Source: a virus. From it: a DNA stretch of 50,934 nucleotides. The notes under the pieces are model-generated. The model was given only the letters and a program-made list of their open reading frames with translations. It made no database searches and was not told the origin of the DNA. Where the stretch lies: IMG/VR virus record IMGVR_UViG_3300030382_002670, positions 1 through 50,934 of that record; one strand, given 5' to 3'. Each line of letters starts with the position of its first letter. Positions within the stretch are counted from its first letter, which is position 1. This document shows positions 14,647-23,063 of this stretch, piece after piece. The position numbers were made by a program, and so were the translations under genes.

Positions 14647-15026
14647 TGGCTTTAACAAAAAAATACGCATGGTATCCAGAGAGAGAAAGAATTGGCTTAG
14701 TTATAATTGATGGAGCCGACAATAGAGATTTTAAAATATCTAGTGTAGATACTACTGGAATGAAAATGAGGATACTAGGGACATCGAAGCCATCTGAATT
14801 TACAATGGTTCAAGATGAAAGAACTACTACAAGTGCTTTTCCACCACAATTTCATGCTGCTTTGCCATATAGATGTATTGCAGAATTTTATAGAGACCCT
14901 AGGAATTTAAATTTAGAATTAGCTGAATATTATCAAGCTCAATATCAAAAGATAGTTAAGCTTGCCAAACATTATGGTAAAAGAGGACATATAGGATTTG
15001 GAACATTGAAAGGATTTAGTTTCTAA
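14646..15026 (+). CDS. Head-tail adaptor, C-terminal half (gp6-like)
   Basis: Starts at ATG 14646 (a longer frame from 14616 would overlap the previous gene). The sequence KYAWYPERERIGLVIIDG and the C-terminal helices (PPQFHAALPYRCIAEFYRD, LELAEYYQAQYQKIVKLAKH) match the second half of gp6-like adaptors, in which a helix of the type PEEFHxALxYYAL precedes a repeat-like AQYYxxxYE segment. Together with the preceding 96-residue protein it adds up to a normal-length adaptor of about 220 residues. One-base overlap with the next gene as well. Confidence 0.7.
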   Translation: MALTKKYAWYPERERIGLVIIDGADNRDFKISSVDTTGMKMRILGTSKPSEFTMVQDERTTTSAFPPQFHAALPYRCIAEFYRDPRNLNLELAEYYQAQYQKIVKLAKHYGKRGHIGFGTLKGFSF

Positions 15027-15511
15027 TGTCGAGTTTTTCTAAAGAGAATCAAGGGTCTCGTCCCGTTTTTGCAGAAGAAACACCAGGAACACCTGCTGGA
15101 GGTTTTCTTGAGGGTGAGGCTACACCAAGTAGTGGATTAGCTCCTGTCAATATTACTACTACAGATTATTTTAAGTATATAAATAATCAAGCGGCTACCC
15201 CATTTCAATTCGAAGATGTTCCTGGGAATATTATGCTAGATTTTACTGGGCAACAATTTGATGATGATACGTATTTTAGATTTGGCGCAGATGCAGATTT
15301 TAATATAGGATATAATTCTAGTGATGACCAAATAGTTGTTACAGATAGTAGTAATCAAATATTATTTGGAATAGACAAACAAGGTCGATTAAAGATGAAA
15401 CCACAAACAACTATTCCTCAAGACACTGAAATAGATACAGATATAGCAAAAGTAGGCACTGAATATTATCTACGCAAAGATGATACTGGTGATACTTACA
15501 ACATGAGTTAA
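15026..15511 (+). CDS. Tail or fibre-associated protein (161 aa)
   Basis: Starts on the stop of the adaptor gene. The N-terminal 45 residues are disordered-looking (Pro, Gly, Ser). The middle has DDDTYFRFGADADFNIGYNS and QIVVTDSSNQILFGIDKQG (about 90-125), a strand-turn pattern seen in phage fibre proteins where each rung describes a beta-solenoid. No receptor-binding motif is identified. Position with other fibre-like genes supports a tail role. Confidence 0.65.
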   Translation: MSSFSKENQGSRPVFAEETPGTPAGGFLEGEATPSSGLAPVNITTTDYFKYINNQAATPFQFEDVPGNIMLDFTGQQFDDDTYFRFGADADFNIGYNSSDDQIVVTDSSNQILFGIDKQGRLKMKPQTTIPQDTEIDTDIAKVGTEYYLRKDDTGDTYNMS

Positions 15512-15520
15512 GGAGATATA

Positions 15521-16018
15521 ATGGCAATAACAAATAAAAATCTAAAAATGGAAGCATTAAATGATGCAGGCCTTCATAGGAGGACAAAAATAAAGAATTG
15601 GAACTCTACCTTACAAGCTGCTGTAACCGATGTTTTAACTAGGTGGACAAATGGCAAATCAACTTATGAAAAAGCATTAACAGTAGACGCAACTTCTGGA
15701 TTAGACCAAATTGGTGTTAGTTATTGGAGAAATCTAATAAAGAAAGATGGTTCTTTTGCTGTGGTGGACAGTGGAGTTGCAAAGCCTTTTATAGTACATG
15801 GTGGCAAATCATACTTATTTGATGTTTCAAATGGTTCACAAAAAACAGATTGGGAGAATTTCCAGATAGCTATAGCAGCTAAGGCTGGAAATTTAATTGC
15901 AATACAAAAACAAAAAGCATCAGGTGTTAAGAAGAATGCCTTGATGTTAAAAAAAGTTAAAACAGCTGTGACAACGTCAGCTTCAAAAGCAACTGCAGCA
16001 CTAAATAACTTAAACTAA
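15521..16018 (+). CDS. Hypothetical protein (165 aa), basic C-terminus
   Basis: AAGGAGATATA precedes ATG. The N-terminal region is polar with a helix (LQAAVTDVLTRWTNGKSTYE), the centre is mixed, and the C-terminus is a Lys/Ala/Thr-rich helix (KKNALMLKKVKTAVTTSASK). Of unknown family. It lies between two fibre-type genes and is probably a virion protein. No enzyme motif seen. Confidence 0.7.
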   Translation: MAITNKNLKMEALNDAGLHRRTKIKNWNSTLQAAVTDVLTRWTNGKSTYEKALTVDATSGLDQIGVSYWRNLIKKDGSFAVVDSGVAKPFIVHGGKSYLFDVSNGSQKTDWENFQIAIAAKAGNLIAIQKQKASGVKKNALMLKKVKTAVTTSASKATAALNNLN

Positions 16019-16028
16019 GGAGATAATA

Positions 16029-16730
16029 ATGGCAAAATGGAAGAAAATTGCTACTGTTGATAGTGATGGGGCGTTAAACTACCCCACTACTGGTGCTGCA
16101 CTAAGTGTTTCTATAGACACAAGTTTGGGCAATGGCGGTACAGGACAAGACTTATCATCAGCAGGTAATTCATTAATGTATATAAAAGATGGAGCAATGA
16201 AAACATTAGCAGCTCCATCTGCAGGAGAGAACTTGATATTAGCATGGACATCGTCCTCATCTGACCCACATTGGCAAGATGTAACAGCTATTACGCATAA
16301 TCACGAAGGTGAGTACTTTGACACAGTAACAACAGATGAGCAAACTATAAATGGATTTGTTTCATTTGCTGGTGCTTTAGAAGTTACTGGAACTGTTAGT
16401 TTTGCAGCTGTTGATACCGCAATTATAACAAGTGGTATGATAGAAATAACTACACCCGATACAGGAGCTCCAGCTACTGATTTCAATAATAAAGGTATAA
16501 CTTTAGATGATGGTAATGCAGGAACAGATAATCCAGGTATATTTTGGAGCACTACTGCTCAAAGATGGGGAGTTGGAGAAGCCGGAGCCTATCAACATCC
16601 GCTAATGCTTTGTGATTTTACAATTAATCCGACAAATGGAGCCACTGCCTCAACAGATTATACTGACGCTATAGGTACTTTAGCTTTCAGTTCAACTGGT
16701 GACGAAGTATTCATTGTAACGTCATCTTAA
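16029..16730 (+). CDS. Tail fibre-like protein with MAKWK N-terminus (233 aa)
   Basis: AAGGAGATAATA precedes ATG. The N-terminus MAKWKKIATVDSDGALNY is the short tag found at the start of many phage fibre proteins (typical M-A/S-x-W-K-K-V-x-T-S-G). The rest is Gly, Ser, Thr, Asp rich with repeats of the type SGNSLMYIKDG and TGTVSFAAVDTAIITSG, suggestive of a beta-rich fibre. Two further genes, at 16743 and 19153, share the tag, which may be a common docking sequence on the virion. No catalytic motif is seen. Confidence 0.75.
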   Translation: MAKWKKIATVDSDGALNYPTTGAALSVSIDTSLGNGGTGQDLSSAGNSLMYIKDGAMKTLAAPSAGENLILAWTSSSSDPHWQDVTAITHNHEGEYFDTVTTDEQTINGFVSFAGALEVTGTVSFAAVDTAIITSGMIEITTPDTGAPATDFNNKGITLDDGNAGTDNPGIFWSTTAQRWGVGEAGAYQHPLMLCDFTINPTNGATASTDYTDAIGTLAFSSTGDEVFIVTSS

Positions 16731-16742
16731 GGGGGTTTAGAA

Positions 16743-18815
16743 ATGGCTAATTGGAAACAAGTACTAACTTTAAATAGAGCAACAGTAGATGTTACATATC
16801 AAGACCTTATAGATGCTGGATGGATAGCCCAAGGAGATGTTCCTAACAGTCTGGTAACTGGGGAACCAGATAACACTATCACAGTTATTGGAGCTGGAAC
16901 CGATTTCATACCTGGTAAACTGAATGATGCTGTAGGATATTCAGATTTTGATTTAACTGTAACTTCTGCTTCAACTAGAGCAGGAGTTCCATTTAATCAC
17001 ACTGATGGATTCCTTGGGACTCATGGTGTTTCACAGCTTGATGTGCTTAGGCCCATAGCTGAGCAAAATATCCTTACTGCAGCAGCAGGTGGGCCTAGTT
17101 TAGGAACAGATTTAGGAGACCCTCACGTAAATCAAGCATTAGGTTTACCTATATTTACAAATAATACTGTTTGGGGATATGAAGAAGTTGAATATTTTGG
17201 CGGCGCTGAATTAGGTATTAGTATAGACTTAGATGCTGATGGTGTAAATGACCCTTATTGGGATAGCAATACAATGTATATTGGTGATAATTCTAGTAAT
17301 ACCACTAAGCGTTTATCAGAGTTTAAGGTATACGATGGAACTAATGGTGGATATCAAGGAGAATATGCTGAATACAATGATACTCATAGTGCCCCATTTC
17401 TCGTATTAAGCCCATTCGGAGACCATGGCTCTTCTACTATAGGGGCAAGTGCAAAAGCTTATATGGGTGCATATTTGAATGAAGATAATCCTCATATAAC
17501 TACAGTAATGCCAATGAAGTCAAATTACCAAACATATAGTGATGGTAATGCTATATTCTTTGGAAATCATGACCATTCCCAATATATGCCTGCATCTGGA
17601 GGTTCTTTAGGTAATGCCACTATGACTGCAGATGGGGTTATGGATTCATCTAATCATGCTGGATTTTTAATAGGTCCTGATGATGTAATAGCTGCTGTTG
17701 GAAATACAGTTGTATGGAAATTGAATACAGATGCTCTTGCTTTGTCGACATATATTGACAATGGTTCATTGCAAGCTCTTGCTGGTTTTGATGTAGTACC
17801 ATCAAACCTTTCTTATGTCAGACTTGTTGAGGATGTTTCAACTAATGATAATTATTATCAACATGCAGGTTCAGGTGCTACAGGAAATTATGATGGTGGT
17901 GATGGATTTAAAATTGTTGGTGGTAAGTATATAGTAGTTAAGGATAAGACTGATTTAGTAGAAGCTGCTGGTAATGGTGCTACAGTTACTGCTGACCCAA
18001 CTGTTGCTAAATTTAATCTTCGATATTTTTCAGATGATACTGGAATAGCTGACCATCCAGGTTTTATTACTAATGCAGGATTAGAAGATACAATAGTAGA
18101 AGATAGATTGCCAGAGCATTCTAATCTACCTATAGCAGTAGCATCATCTTTGGTTACAATCGATGATAGTTGTTCAATTAATACTTTGAATAACTTGTCA
18201 GATGATTTGGGAATATCACTTGGTTCTTATGGAGATATTGCTATGTATGCTAATTCTTCTCATTTAATGACTGGTGCAACATCAGGTATAGCAAATGTTG
18301 CTGAAGCTGATGAAACCGTAACTGAAAATTCATTTTTGCTGAAATTGGGATATACAGAGACTCCACTTCAAGTTGCATCGTTAGAGATGAAATTTGATAA
18401 TGGTCACTATTATCCAGGTGATGTAAGTATGTATGCAGCAGTAAGAAATACTACTTCTGAAGTTGAAACTCTAGAAAATGATAATAGATTATATAGGGCT
18501 AGAACAAATATAATCATGCCAATAGCTAATGTTGCTAATTTGGCTGCAATTTCATCAAGTACTGCTGCACAATTAGAAGAAGAATTTGATGCTCATCCTA
18601 GTGCAATAAGTAACCAAGTAGAAGCTTTTTCTGACATGATAAATGCTAGTGTAGATGGTAGTGCTATAGGAAATGTGATGGAGGTTAAAGCTGGTAATGG
18701 GTTCTTTGAAGCACATCATTTAGATGCTACTTCAGACGCTGAAGCTGTCTCAACAGTATGGATATTAACTGATGAAGATAACGGTGGCGATGATGGTGGA
18801 GAAAATGATTTCTAA
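16743..18815 (+). CDS. Tail fibre-like protein (690 aa) with MANWK N-terminus
   Basis: Begins MANWKQVLTLNRATVDV, the same tag as its neighbours, with GGGGG upstream. It is acidic, very rich in Asp, Gly, Asn, Thr and Ser, with long strand-turn stretches and no long helices except near 560-640 (ANVANLAAISSSTAAQLEEE). The C-terminus is strongly acidic (TDEDNGGDDGGENDF). It is probably a large tail fibre or spike subunit, with trimerisation likely but not shown. Its stop overlaps the next small gene by one base. Confidence 0.75.
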   Translation: MANWKQVLTLNRATVDVTYQDLIDAGWIAQGDVPNSLVTGEPDNTITVIGAGTDFIPGKLNDAVGYSDFDLTVTSASTRAGVPFNHTDGFLGTHGVSQLDVLRPIAEQNILTAAAGGPSLGTDLGDPHVNQALGLPIFTNNTVWGYEEVEYFGGAELGISIDLDADGVNDPYWDSNTMYIGDNSSNTTKRLSEFKVYDGTNGGYQGEYAEYNDTHSAPFLVLSPFGDHGSSTIGASAKAYMGAYLNEDNPHITTVMPMKSNYQTYSDGNAIFFGNHDHSQYMPASGGSLGNATMTADGVMDSSNHAGFLIGPDDVIAAVGNTVVWKLNTDALALSTYIDNGSLQALAGFDVVPSNLSYVRLVEDVSTNDNYYQHAGSGATGNYDGGDGFKIVGGKYIVVKDKTDLVEAAGNGATVTADPTVAKFNLRYFSDDTGIADHPGFITNAGLEDTIVEDRLPEHSNLPIAVASSLVTIDDSCSINTLNNLSDDLGISLGSYGDIAMYANSSHLMTGATSGIANVAEADETVTENSFLLKLGYTETPLQVASLEMKFDNGHYYPGDVSMYAAVRNTTSEVETLENDNRLYRARTNIIMPIANVANLAAISSSTAAQLEEEFDAHPSAISNQVEAFSDMINASVDGSAIGNVMEVKAGNGFFEAHHLDATSDAEAVSTVWILTDEDNGGDDGGENDF

Positions 18816-18958
18816 TGATTGACTCTAATGATGCAAAATGGGTTTTGAAAATTATCCGAGAAAGTTGTAACTTACGCGGTATGGATTTAGAGCAAGCTGT
18901 ACATACTATACAGAAATTGCAACAAATCGCAACCGAAAAGGAGTTACCAGATGAGTAA
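18815..18958 (+). CDS. Small helical protein (47 aa)
   Basis: ATG 18815 shares one base with the stop of the preceding fibre gene (TAATG) and the end overlaps the next gene by eight bases. The product is a helical protein (MIDSNDAKWVLKIIRESCNL, then LEQAVHTIQKLQQIATEKEL). The stop/start coupling on both sides argues for a real gene although it is too short for normal gene finders. No function assigned. Confidence 0.6.
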   Translation: MIDSNDAKWVLKIIRESCNLRGMDLEQAVHTIQKLQQIATEKELPDE

Positions 18959-19151
18959 AAAGACAGACCTAGCAAGCACAATAGAGGTAAATGAATGGAT
19001 GTTTATATTTAAAGCACTTGAAAGTACAAGGGTTTTAGGTAAAGAGGTTCAAGACTTCAGTAAGTTAATGGCTAAATTGGATTTAATTATATGCGATTTA
19101 ATGCCGCAGAATAACCCTGAAGGCTCTTTGACAGATAAAATAGAGGGTTAA
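18951..19151 (+). CDS. Small hypothetical protein (66 aa)
   Basis: Overlaps the preceding 47-residue gene. AAAAGGAG is placed about nine bases upstream. The product is helical and mostly hydrophobic-amphipathic in the middle (EVNEWMFIFKALESTRVLGK, LMAKLDLIICDLMPQ). It is not an obvious membrane protein. No family recognised. Together with the 47-residue gene it separates two fibre-type genes. Confidence 0.65.
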   Translation: MSKKTDLASTIEVNEWMFIFKALESTRVLGKEVQDFSKLMAKLDLIICDLMPQNNPEGSLTDKIEG

Positions 19152-19152
19152 C

Positions 19153-19752
19153 ATGGCTAAATGGAAACAGTTAGCTACTGTTGATATGCTTAATAACGCT
19201 GGGAGTATTCAATACCAATCTTTCAGCGTTATGGTAGCAAAAAGAAAGTTTGTCACTAGTTCAAATTGGCACTGGCTAACAGTGAATAACGGTCAAGGTC
19301 TCGGCACTGCTGATATGATAGATACTGGGCACTCTAATGCAGCAGATGTAACAAGTATTACTTCAGCAAATGCTGCAAATGGTGTGTTTTGTCATAATTT
19401 ATATCCTTTAGGTGGAACTATGACTTTAAAAAGAGCGCAATACTCTATACAAATGCCTGGATGGAGTGGCTCTGGAACAGATGTTATGTATGCTATGCCA
19501 GTATTTTTTGAAATTAGTGGTGGAGAAACAAGTTACGATGTAACGCATAGGTGCCAGAGCATAACATCTTTTTTAAATGCCTCTGGACCTGATATAGCTT
19601 TTGGTAGTGATAGTACTTCTGAAACCTTAACAGGATTGAATCATTCTAAAGGACTGTATATGGGAATTTTAATGAGAGCTAATGACGCAGATTGTATAGA
19701 TGAGTATTTTAATTTTACATTTCATATGACATATGATGCAATAGAGGGATAA
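19153..19752 (+). CDS. Tail fibre-like protein with MAKWK N-terminus (199 aa)
   Basis: Starts MAKWKQLATVDMLNNAG, the third copy of the shared tag. The remaining sequence is beta-rich (FHMTYDA at the end, strands such as GGTMTLKRAQYSIQMPGW). Its length and composition suggest a short fibre or a collar/fibre-cap protein. Ends with TAA one base before the next ATG. Confidence 0.72.
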   Translation: MAKWKQLATVDMLNNAGSIQYQSFSVMVAKRKFVTSSNWHWLTVNNGQGLGTADMIDTGHSNAADVTSITSANAANGVFCHNLYPLGGTMTLKRAQYSIQMPGWSGSGTDVMYAMPVFFEISGGETSYDVTHRCQSITSFLNASGPDIAFGSDSTSETLTGLNHSKGLYMGILMRANDADCIDEYFNFTFHMTYDAIEG

Positions 19753-19753
19753 A

Positions 19754-19954
19754 ATGAAAATAGACCAACATAGAAAATTAGTTCTACAGCATTTAGAATT
19801 TATCAAGGAAAGAGTAGATGACAATGCTGCAAAGCTTGACAGGATAAATGGAAGAGTTAGAAAGAATGAGAAAGAATTGTCCTTTATGAAAGGCATAGGA
19901 AGTGTTATAACAATGATATTTGGATTTATAATGTATATAATAAAAGGGGACTAG
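19754..19954 (+). CDS. XhlA-like small membrane protein, possible holin accessory (66 aa)
   Basis: Layout typical of the haemolysin XhlA type: a coiled-coil N-terminus (FIKERVDDNAAKLDRINGRV, RKNEKELSFMK) followed by a single C-terminal membrane helix (about 48-63, GSVITMIFGFIMYIIK). XhlA proteins work with a holin and endolysin in phage-linked lysis. The endolysin gene is far upstream (2744), so a lysis role is an inference. A basic residue follows the helix, consistent with a cytoplasmic N-terminal coiled coil or the reverse. Confidence 0.65.
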   Translation: MKIDQHRKLVLQHLEFIKERVDDNAAKLDRINGRVRKNEKELSFMKGIGSVITMIFGFIMYIIKGD

Positions 19955-19955
19955 A

Positions 19956-20129
19956 ATGAAAGAACTTATTGCAAGTTATTTGTTTAATGATGAAATGAAA
20001 GCAAAGGTTGTCAAAGAGTTAAATGACAATGTAAATATACCTATATTGAATGAAAAGACTGAAGAGAAGATATTTGAAGCTATATACGAAACTGTTGAGC
20101 AGTGCGTTAAAAAAGCTATAATGAAATAG
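19956..20129 (+). CDS. Small helical protein (57 aa)
   Basis: AAAAGGGG lies just before ATG 19956, one base after the XhlA-like gene ends. The product is soluble and helical (MKELIASYLFNDEMKAKVVK, then EEKIFEAIYETVEQCVKKA). Overall mixed charge. The next ATG follows its TAG directly. No family or function recognised. Confidence 0.62.
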   Translation: MKELIASYLFNDEMKAKVVKELNDNVNIPILNEKTEEKIFEAIYETVEQCVKKAIMK

Positions 20130-20480
20130 ATGTGCGGAGTTTACATAAGAGCTAAGAATGGTCGTAAAAAATTAAGAATGATATCAATAGATGACCTTAG
20201 AAATCATAGAACTGATAATCTAATAAAAGATATTAATCTTGGCTCTTATGAAGTTTTTAGTAAAAAACCAAAAACCTGCTGCTCTTGCGATAGTAAGTAT
20301 ATTTACAATATAGAAATATTCGGAGCAATAAAAGCTCCTTTACTTTGGGAATGTGGGAAATGCGATAAAACATTTCTAAAATACGAAGTAAGTGAAACTT
20401 TAACTAATTTCCGCTTAGCATCCAGAGTATGGACTAATCCCCAAGATTGGGGATTCCAAGACCCAGCAGACTTCAGTTAG
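20130..20480 (+). CDS. Zinc-ribbon-like protein (116 aa)
   Basis: Contains two Cys pairs, C50-x2-C53 (TCCSCDSKY) and C75-x2-C78 (WECGKCDKTF), separated by 21 residues, a zinc-ribbon pattern. The N-terminus is basic (RAKNGRKKLRM). The C-terminus has Trp/Pro/Asp-rich WTNPQDWGFQDPADF. Such small zinc proteins occur in phages next to metallophosphoesterases, which follows here. Exact function unknown. Confidence 0.68.
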   Translation: MCGVYIRAKNGRKKLRMISIDDLRNHRTDNLIKDINLGSYEVFSKKPKTCCSCDSKYIYNIEIFGAIKAPLLWECGKCDKTFLKYEVSETLTNFRLASRVWTNPQDWGFQDPADFS

Positions 20481-20487
20481 GAGATAT

Positions 20488-21255
20488 ATGGGTAAATTAG
20501 TAAAGCGTGCGATTGTCACACCAGACAAGCATGCACCCTTGCAGGACAAGAAAGCTATAAATGTTGTCTGTAAGGCTATTGAGATGATAAAGCCTGATAT
20601 ATACGTAGATTTAGGCGATTTAGGAGAATGGGGTAGTGTATCCCACTGGCAATGGAAACGTAAGAAGAAACCGCCATTAGAGTACCTTATACCTAATGTA
20701 GATGCAGATATAAAAGCAGTTAATGATTTGCTTGACCAGATAGACGAATCATTAGATAAAGCAGGATGCAAGACTAAGCACATGTGTGCGGGTAACCATG
20801 AAGATTGGTTAGAAGGATTTGTCTCAGAGCATCCTTATTTAAAAGAGTATAAATTTGCTAATGCATGTAAGCTTAAGGAGAGGGGATACAAGTATCATGA
20901 GTCAGGACGCATGGTCAAGATTGGTAAACTTTATTATTATCATGGTCACCACTTTGGTGGTCAATATCACGCTGCAAATCATCTTCGCAAACTGGGATGC
21001 AACATAATGTATGGGCATCATCATAGTATGCAGCAAGATAGTATAACTCATATGGAAGGTCCTAAGTCAGCATGGAGTATAGGATGCTTAAAAGATATGA
21101 GTAGCGAGAAAAATAGTTGGTTAGGAGGAAGGCAACATAAATGGGCTCATGGTTTCGCAGTAGTAGATTACTTTACAGGGGGAAACTTTACAGTCCATCC
21201 AATACAAATTATAGATGGCAAGGCATCGATATGGGGAGAGTTAGTTAAGGGATGA
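20488..21255 (+). CDS. Calcineurin-like metallophosphoesterase
   Basis: Binuclear metal phosphatase or nuclease fold. Motifs: D13-x-H15 (TPDKHAP), G43-D44 (DLGDLGE, where the usual Asn-rich end differs), GNHE (102-105), a His-rich YYYHGHHFGG and GHHHS (the GH-x-H motif) around 150-180. The 255-residue length is normal for phage members. Its role could be phosphodiester or nucleotide phosphoesterase action on host or phage DNA/RNA. It starts with GGAGATAT upstream and overlaps the next gene by four bases. Confidence 0.85.
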   Translation: MGKLVKRAIVTPDKHAPLQDKKAINVVCKAIEMIKPDIYVDLGDLGEWGSVSHWQWKRKKKPPLEYLIPNVDADIKAVNDLLDQIDESLDKAGCKTKHMCAGNHEDWLEGFVSEHPYLKEYKFANACKLKERGYKYHESGRMVKIGKLYYYHGHHFGGQYHAANHLRKLGCNIMYGHHHSMQQDSITHMEGPKSAWSIGCLKDMSSEKNSWLGGRQHKWAHGFAVVDYFTGGNFTVHPIQIIDGKASIWGELVKG

Positions 21256-21818
21256 GTTATTCATCATCAGATAAGTACAAAAAATCAAGGTCTACTGGCT
21301 TTAGGATGAACTATTCTTCTCCTAGTCAAGATAGAGAAGAGAAGAATGATGCTATACTTAATCCTCAAAAATCTATTGACAGAAGAAATCTATTAGATTA
21401 CACTGACATCTCAGATGTTATAGGTAGTCAAGAATATAAAGACTATTCTAGGAAATTACAATCAAGAGTTAATGACATGGGGTATACTTCATATCAAGAT
21501 ATTCCAGAAAATATCTTTAACTCTCTACATAAACAAGGGCATAGTCAAGGATATCCTACTCCTAAGTGGATGACTAAACATGATTTTGTATATGATGATA
21601 TAATAAGAGATACTGGAATCGAAAAGGATATTCCTTTATCTAAAAAGAATAATTATTTAAAAGCTTATTATTCTATTGACCCTTATTCTACAAGAGAGAG
21701 AAGAATGGGCAATCCATTTCCTTGGTTCTTCGCTTCTTCTGAAGATGAAGAATCTGCTGGTTCGACAAAAACAATGCAAAAAATGAATAGCATAATGGAT
21801 ATGCTAAATTTCTATTAA
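21252..21818 (+). CDS. Hypothetical protein (188 aa)
   Basis: ATG 21252 overlaps the stop of the phosphoesterase gene (ATGA). The protein is Ser, Tyr and charged-residue rich, without membrane helix. Segments such as DYSRKLQSRVNDMGYTSYQ and FPWFFASSEDEESAGS are distinctive but not recognised. It probably belongs to the virion late unit. Confidence 0.7.
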   Translation: MSYSSSDKYKKSRSTGFRMNYSSPSQDREEKNDAILNPQKSIDRRNLLDYTDISDVIGSQEYKDYSRKLQSRVNDMGYTSYQDIPENIFNSLHKQGHSQGYPTPKWMTKHDFVYDDIIRDTGIEKDIPLSKKNNYLKAYYSIDPYSTRERRMGNPFPWFFASSEDEESAGSTKTMQKMNSIMDMLNFY

Positions 21819-21828
21819 AGGGGAAGTT

Positions 21829-22761
21829 ATGTTTAACAAAAATAAACAAAAATATAGTGCAACATCAGGTAATATATATAGTCCTTCTGGCGAGGTAGTT
21901 GGAATGAAGGGTAATAATGGAGAAGTCTTTGGAAGAGAAGAGTTTGATGTTAGGAATAAATGGTACACAGGTCAGTCTGAACATTCCTCCCGTTTGCCAG
22001 AGACAAGTACAGTTGGAGCTCCAGCGTCAATGTCTCCTATGTATACAGATAGGCAATATCTTGCAGACACAGGTGATGGTGATACTTGGCTGCATCACGT
22101 CCAAGAGAATCCTTATGGTCAAGAGACTTTTAATAAAGAGTTAGATGTTCAAAAAGGTGGTGGGCTTATGAGTTACTTGAAAGGTATATTTGCACCTAGG
22201 TCTCAAGCATCTGGGCCTGACGCTAAATTTAGAACTGCATATTCAGCTGATGAGGGAAGAATGTACGAATCGGCTCCTAAGCATTTAGGTGAGATGGAGC
22301 AGCGTAGTTGGTCGAGAGATAGAAGCAGTAGAGATTATGAACCAGGCGGAGCTTATTCTTTAGATGTAACTAGAAGAGGAAGTGAAGGCTATGATACATT
22401 ATATGGTGCTGCAAATGTTAATTCAGGATTAAAAGGATTGCTCCAAAGAGCTTTACCTGGTGGCGAATCTGGCTATAGTGTTCAAGGTACAGACTTAGGT
22501 TCTGGAACAATGTATCATGATAATATACCTGAATTTGGATATGAGTCACAGGATAATAGACAACCTGATGAAATGGGGTATTCAGCTAATAGGTACCCTG
22601 GATTAAGAGAATTTGATTGGGATGATAAAGCTACAGCTGTTAACAGGCACCTTCGAGAACAAGGAAGGTTATATGATGACGAGTATTTTGGAGATAGATT
22701 TTCTATGCCAGACTATAAGTTTAGTGGTATAAGCGGTGGTGATACTTATGGCAATAAATGA
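21829..22761 (+). CDS. Hypothetical low-complexity-like virion protein (310 aa)
   Basis: AAAGGGGAAG precedes ATG. Very rich in Gly, Ser, Tyr, Arg and Asp with no clear helices, e.g. GEMEQRSWSRDRSSRDYEPG and SGYSVQGTDLGSG. This suggests an intrinsically disordered or internal virion protein, like some ejection-associated proteins. Its end overlaps the next gene by four bases (ATGA). No function assigned. Confidence 0.7.
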   Translation: MFNKNKQKYSATSGNIYSPSGEVVGMKGNNGEVFGREEFDVRNKWYTGQSEHSSRLPETSTVGAPASMSPMYTDRQYLADTGDGDTWLHHVQENPYGQETFNKELDVQKGGGLMSYLKGIFAPRSQASGPDAKFRTAYSADEGRMYESAPKHLGEMEQRSWSRDRSSRDYEPGGAYSLDVTRRGSEGYDTLYGAANVNSGLKGLLQRALPGGESGYSVQGTDLGSGTMYHDNIPEFGYESQDNRQPDEMGYSANRYPGLREFDWDDKATAVNRHLREQGRLYDDEYFGDRFSMPDYKFSGISGGDTYGNK

Positions 22762-23063
22762 TGGAAGTATTTGACTTATTAGAACGCTTTGGGCTACCAG
22801 TTATGATGGTTGTAGCCCTTGGATGGTACGTTAAAGCCCAAAATGCATGGATTCAGAACGAATTACAGACTGAACTTAGGGAGTCCTTTGGTAGACTAGA
22901 AGCTATCTTAATTAAGCTAATAGACGCCCAGAAAGGGATGCAATTAAATCAAAGTGAAATTAAAGCTAAAATTAGCGCTGTCATAGAAATCATGGCTAGC
23001 CTTAGTGGGAATGGTTTAAAAGATAAATTTGTCAAAAATAAACATAATGATAGAGGATGGTAA
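22758..23063 (+). CDS. Small membrane protein with coiled coil, YvrJ/holin-like (101 aa)
   Basis: Single N-terminal membrane helix (about 11-25, FGLPVMMVVALGWYVKA) followed by a long amphipathic coiled coil (ELQTELRESFGRLEAILIKL) resembling YvrJ-type small phage proteins. Such proteins are often found near lysis genes or tail genes. It directly precedes the giant nozzle gene. A holin or membrane-anchoring role is possible, not proven. Topology N-out or N-in cannot be decided. Confidence 0.62.
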   Translation: MMEVFDLLERFGLPVMMVVALGWYVKAQNAWIQNELQTELRESFGRLEAILIKLIDAQKGMQLNQSEIKAKISAVIEIMASLSGNGLKDKFVKNKHNDRGW

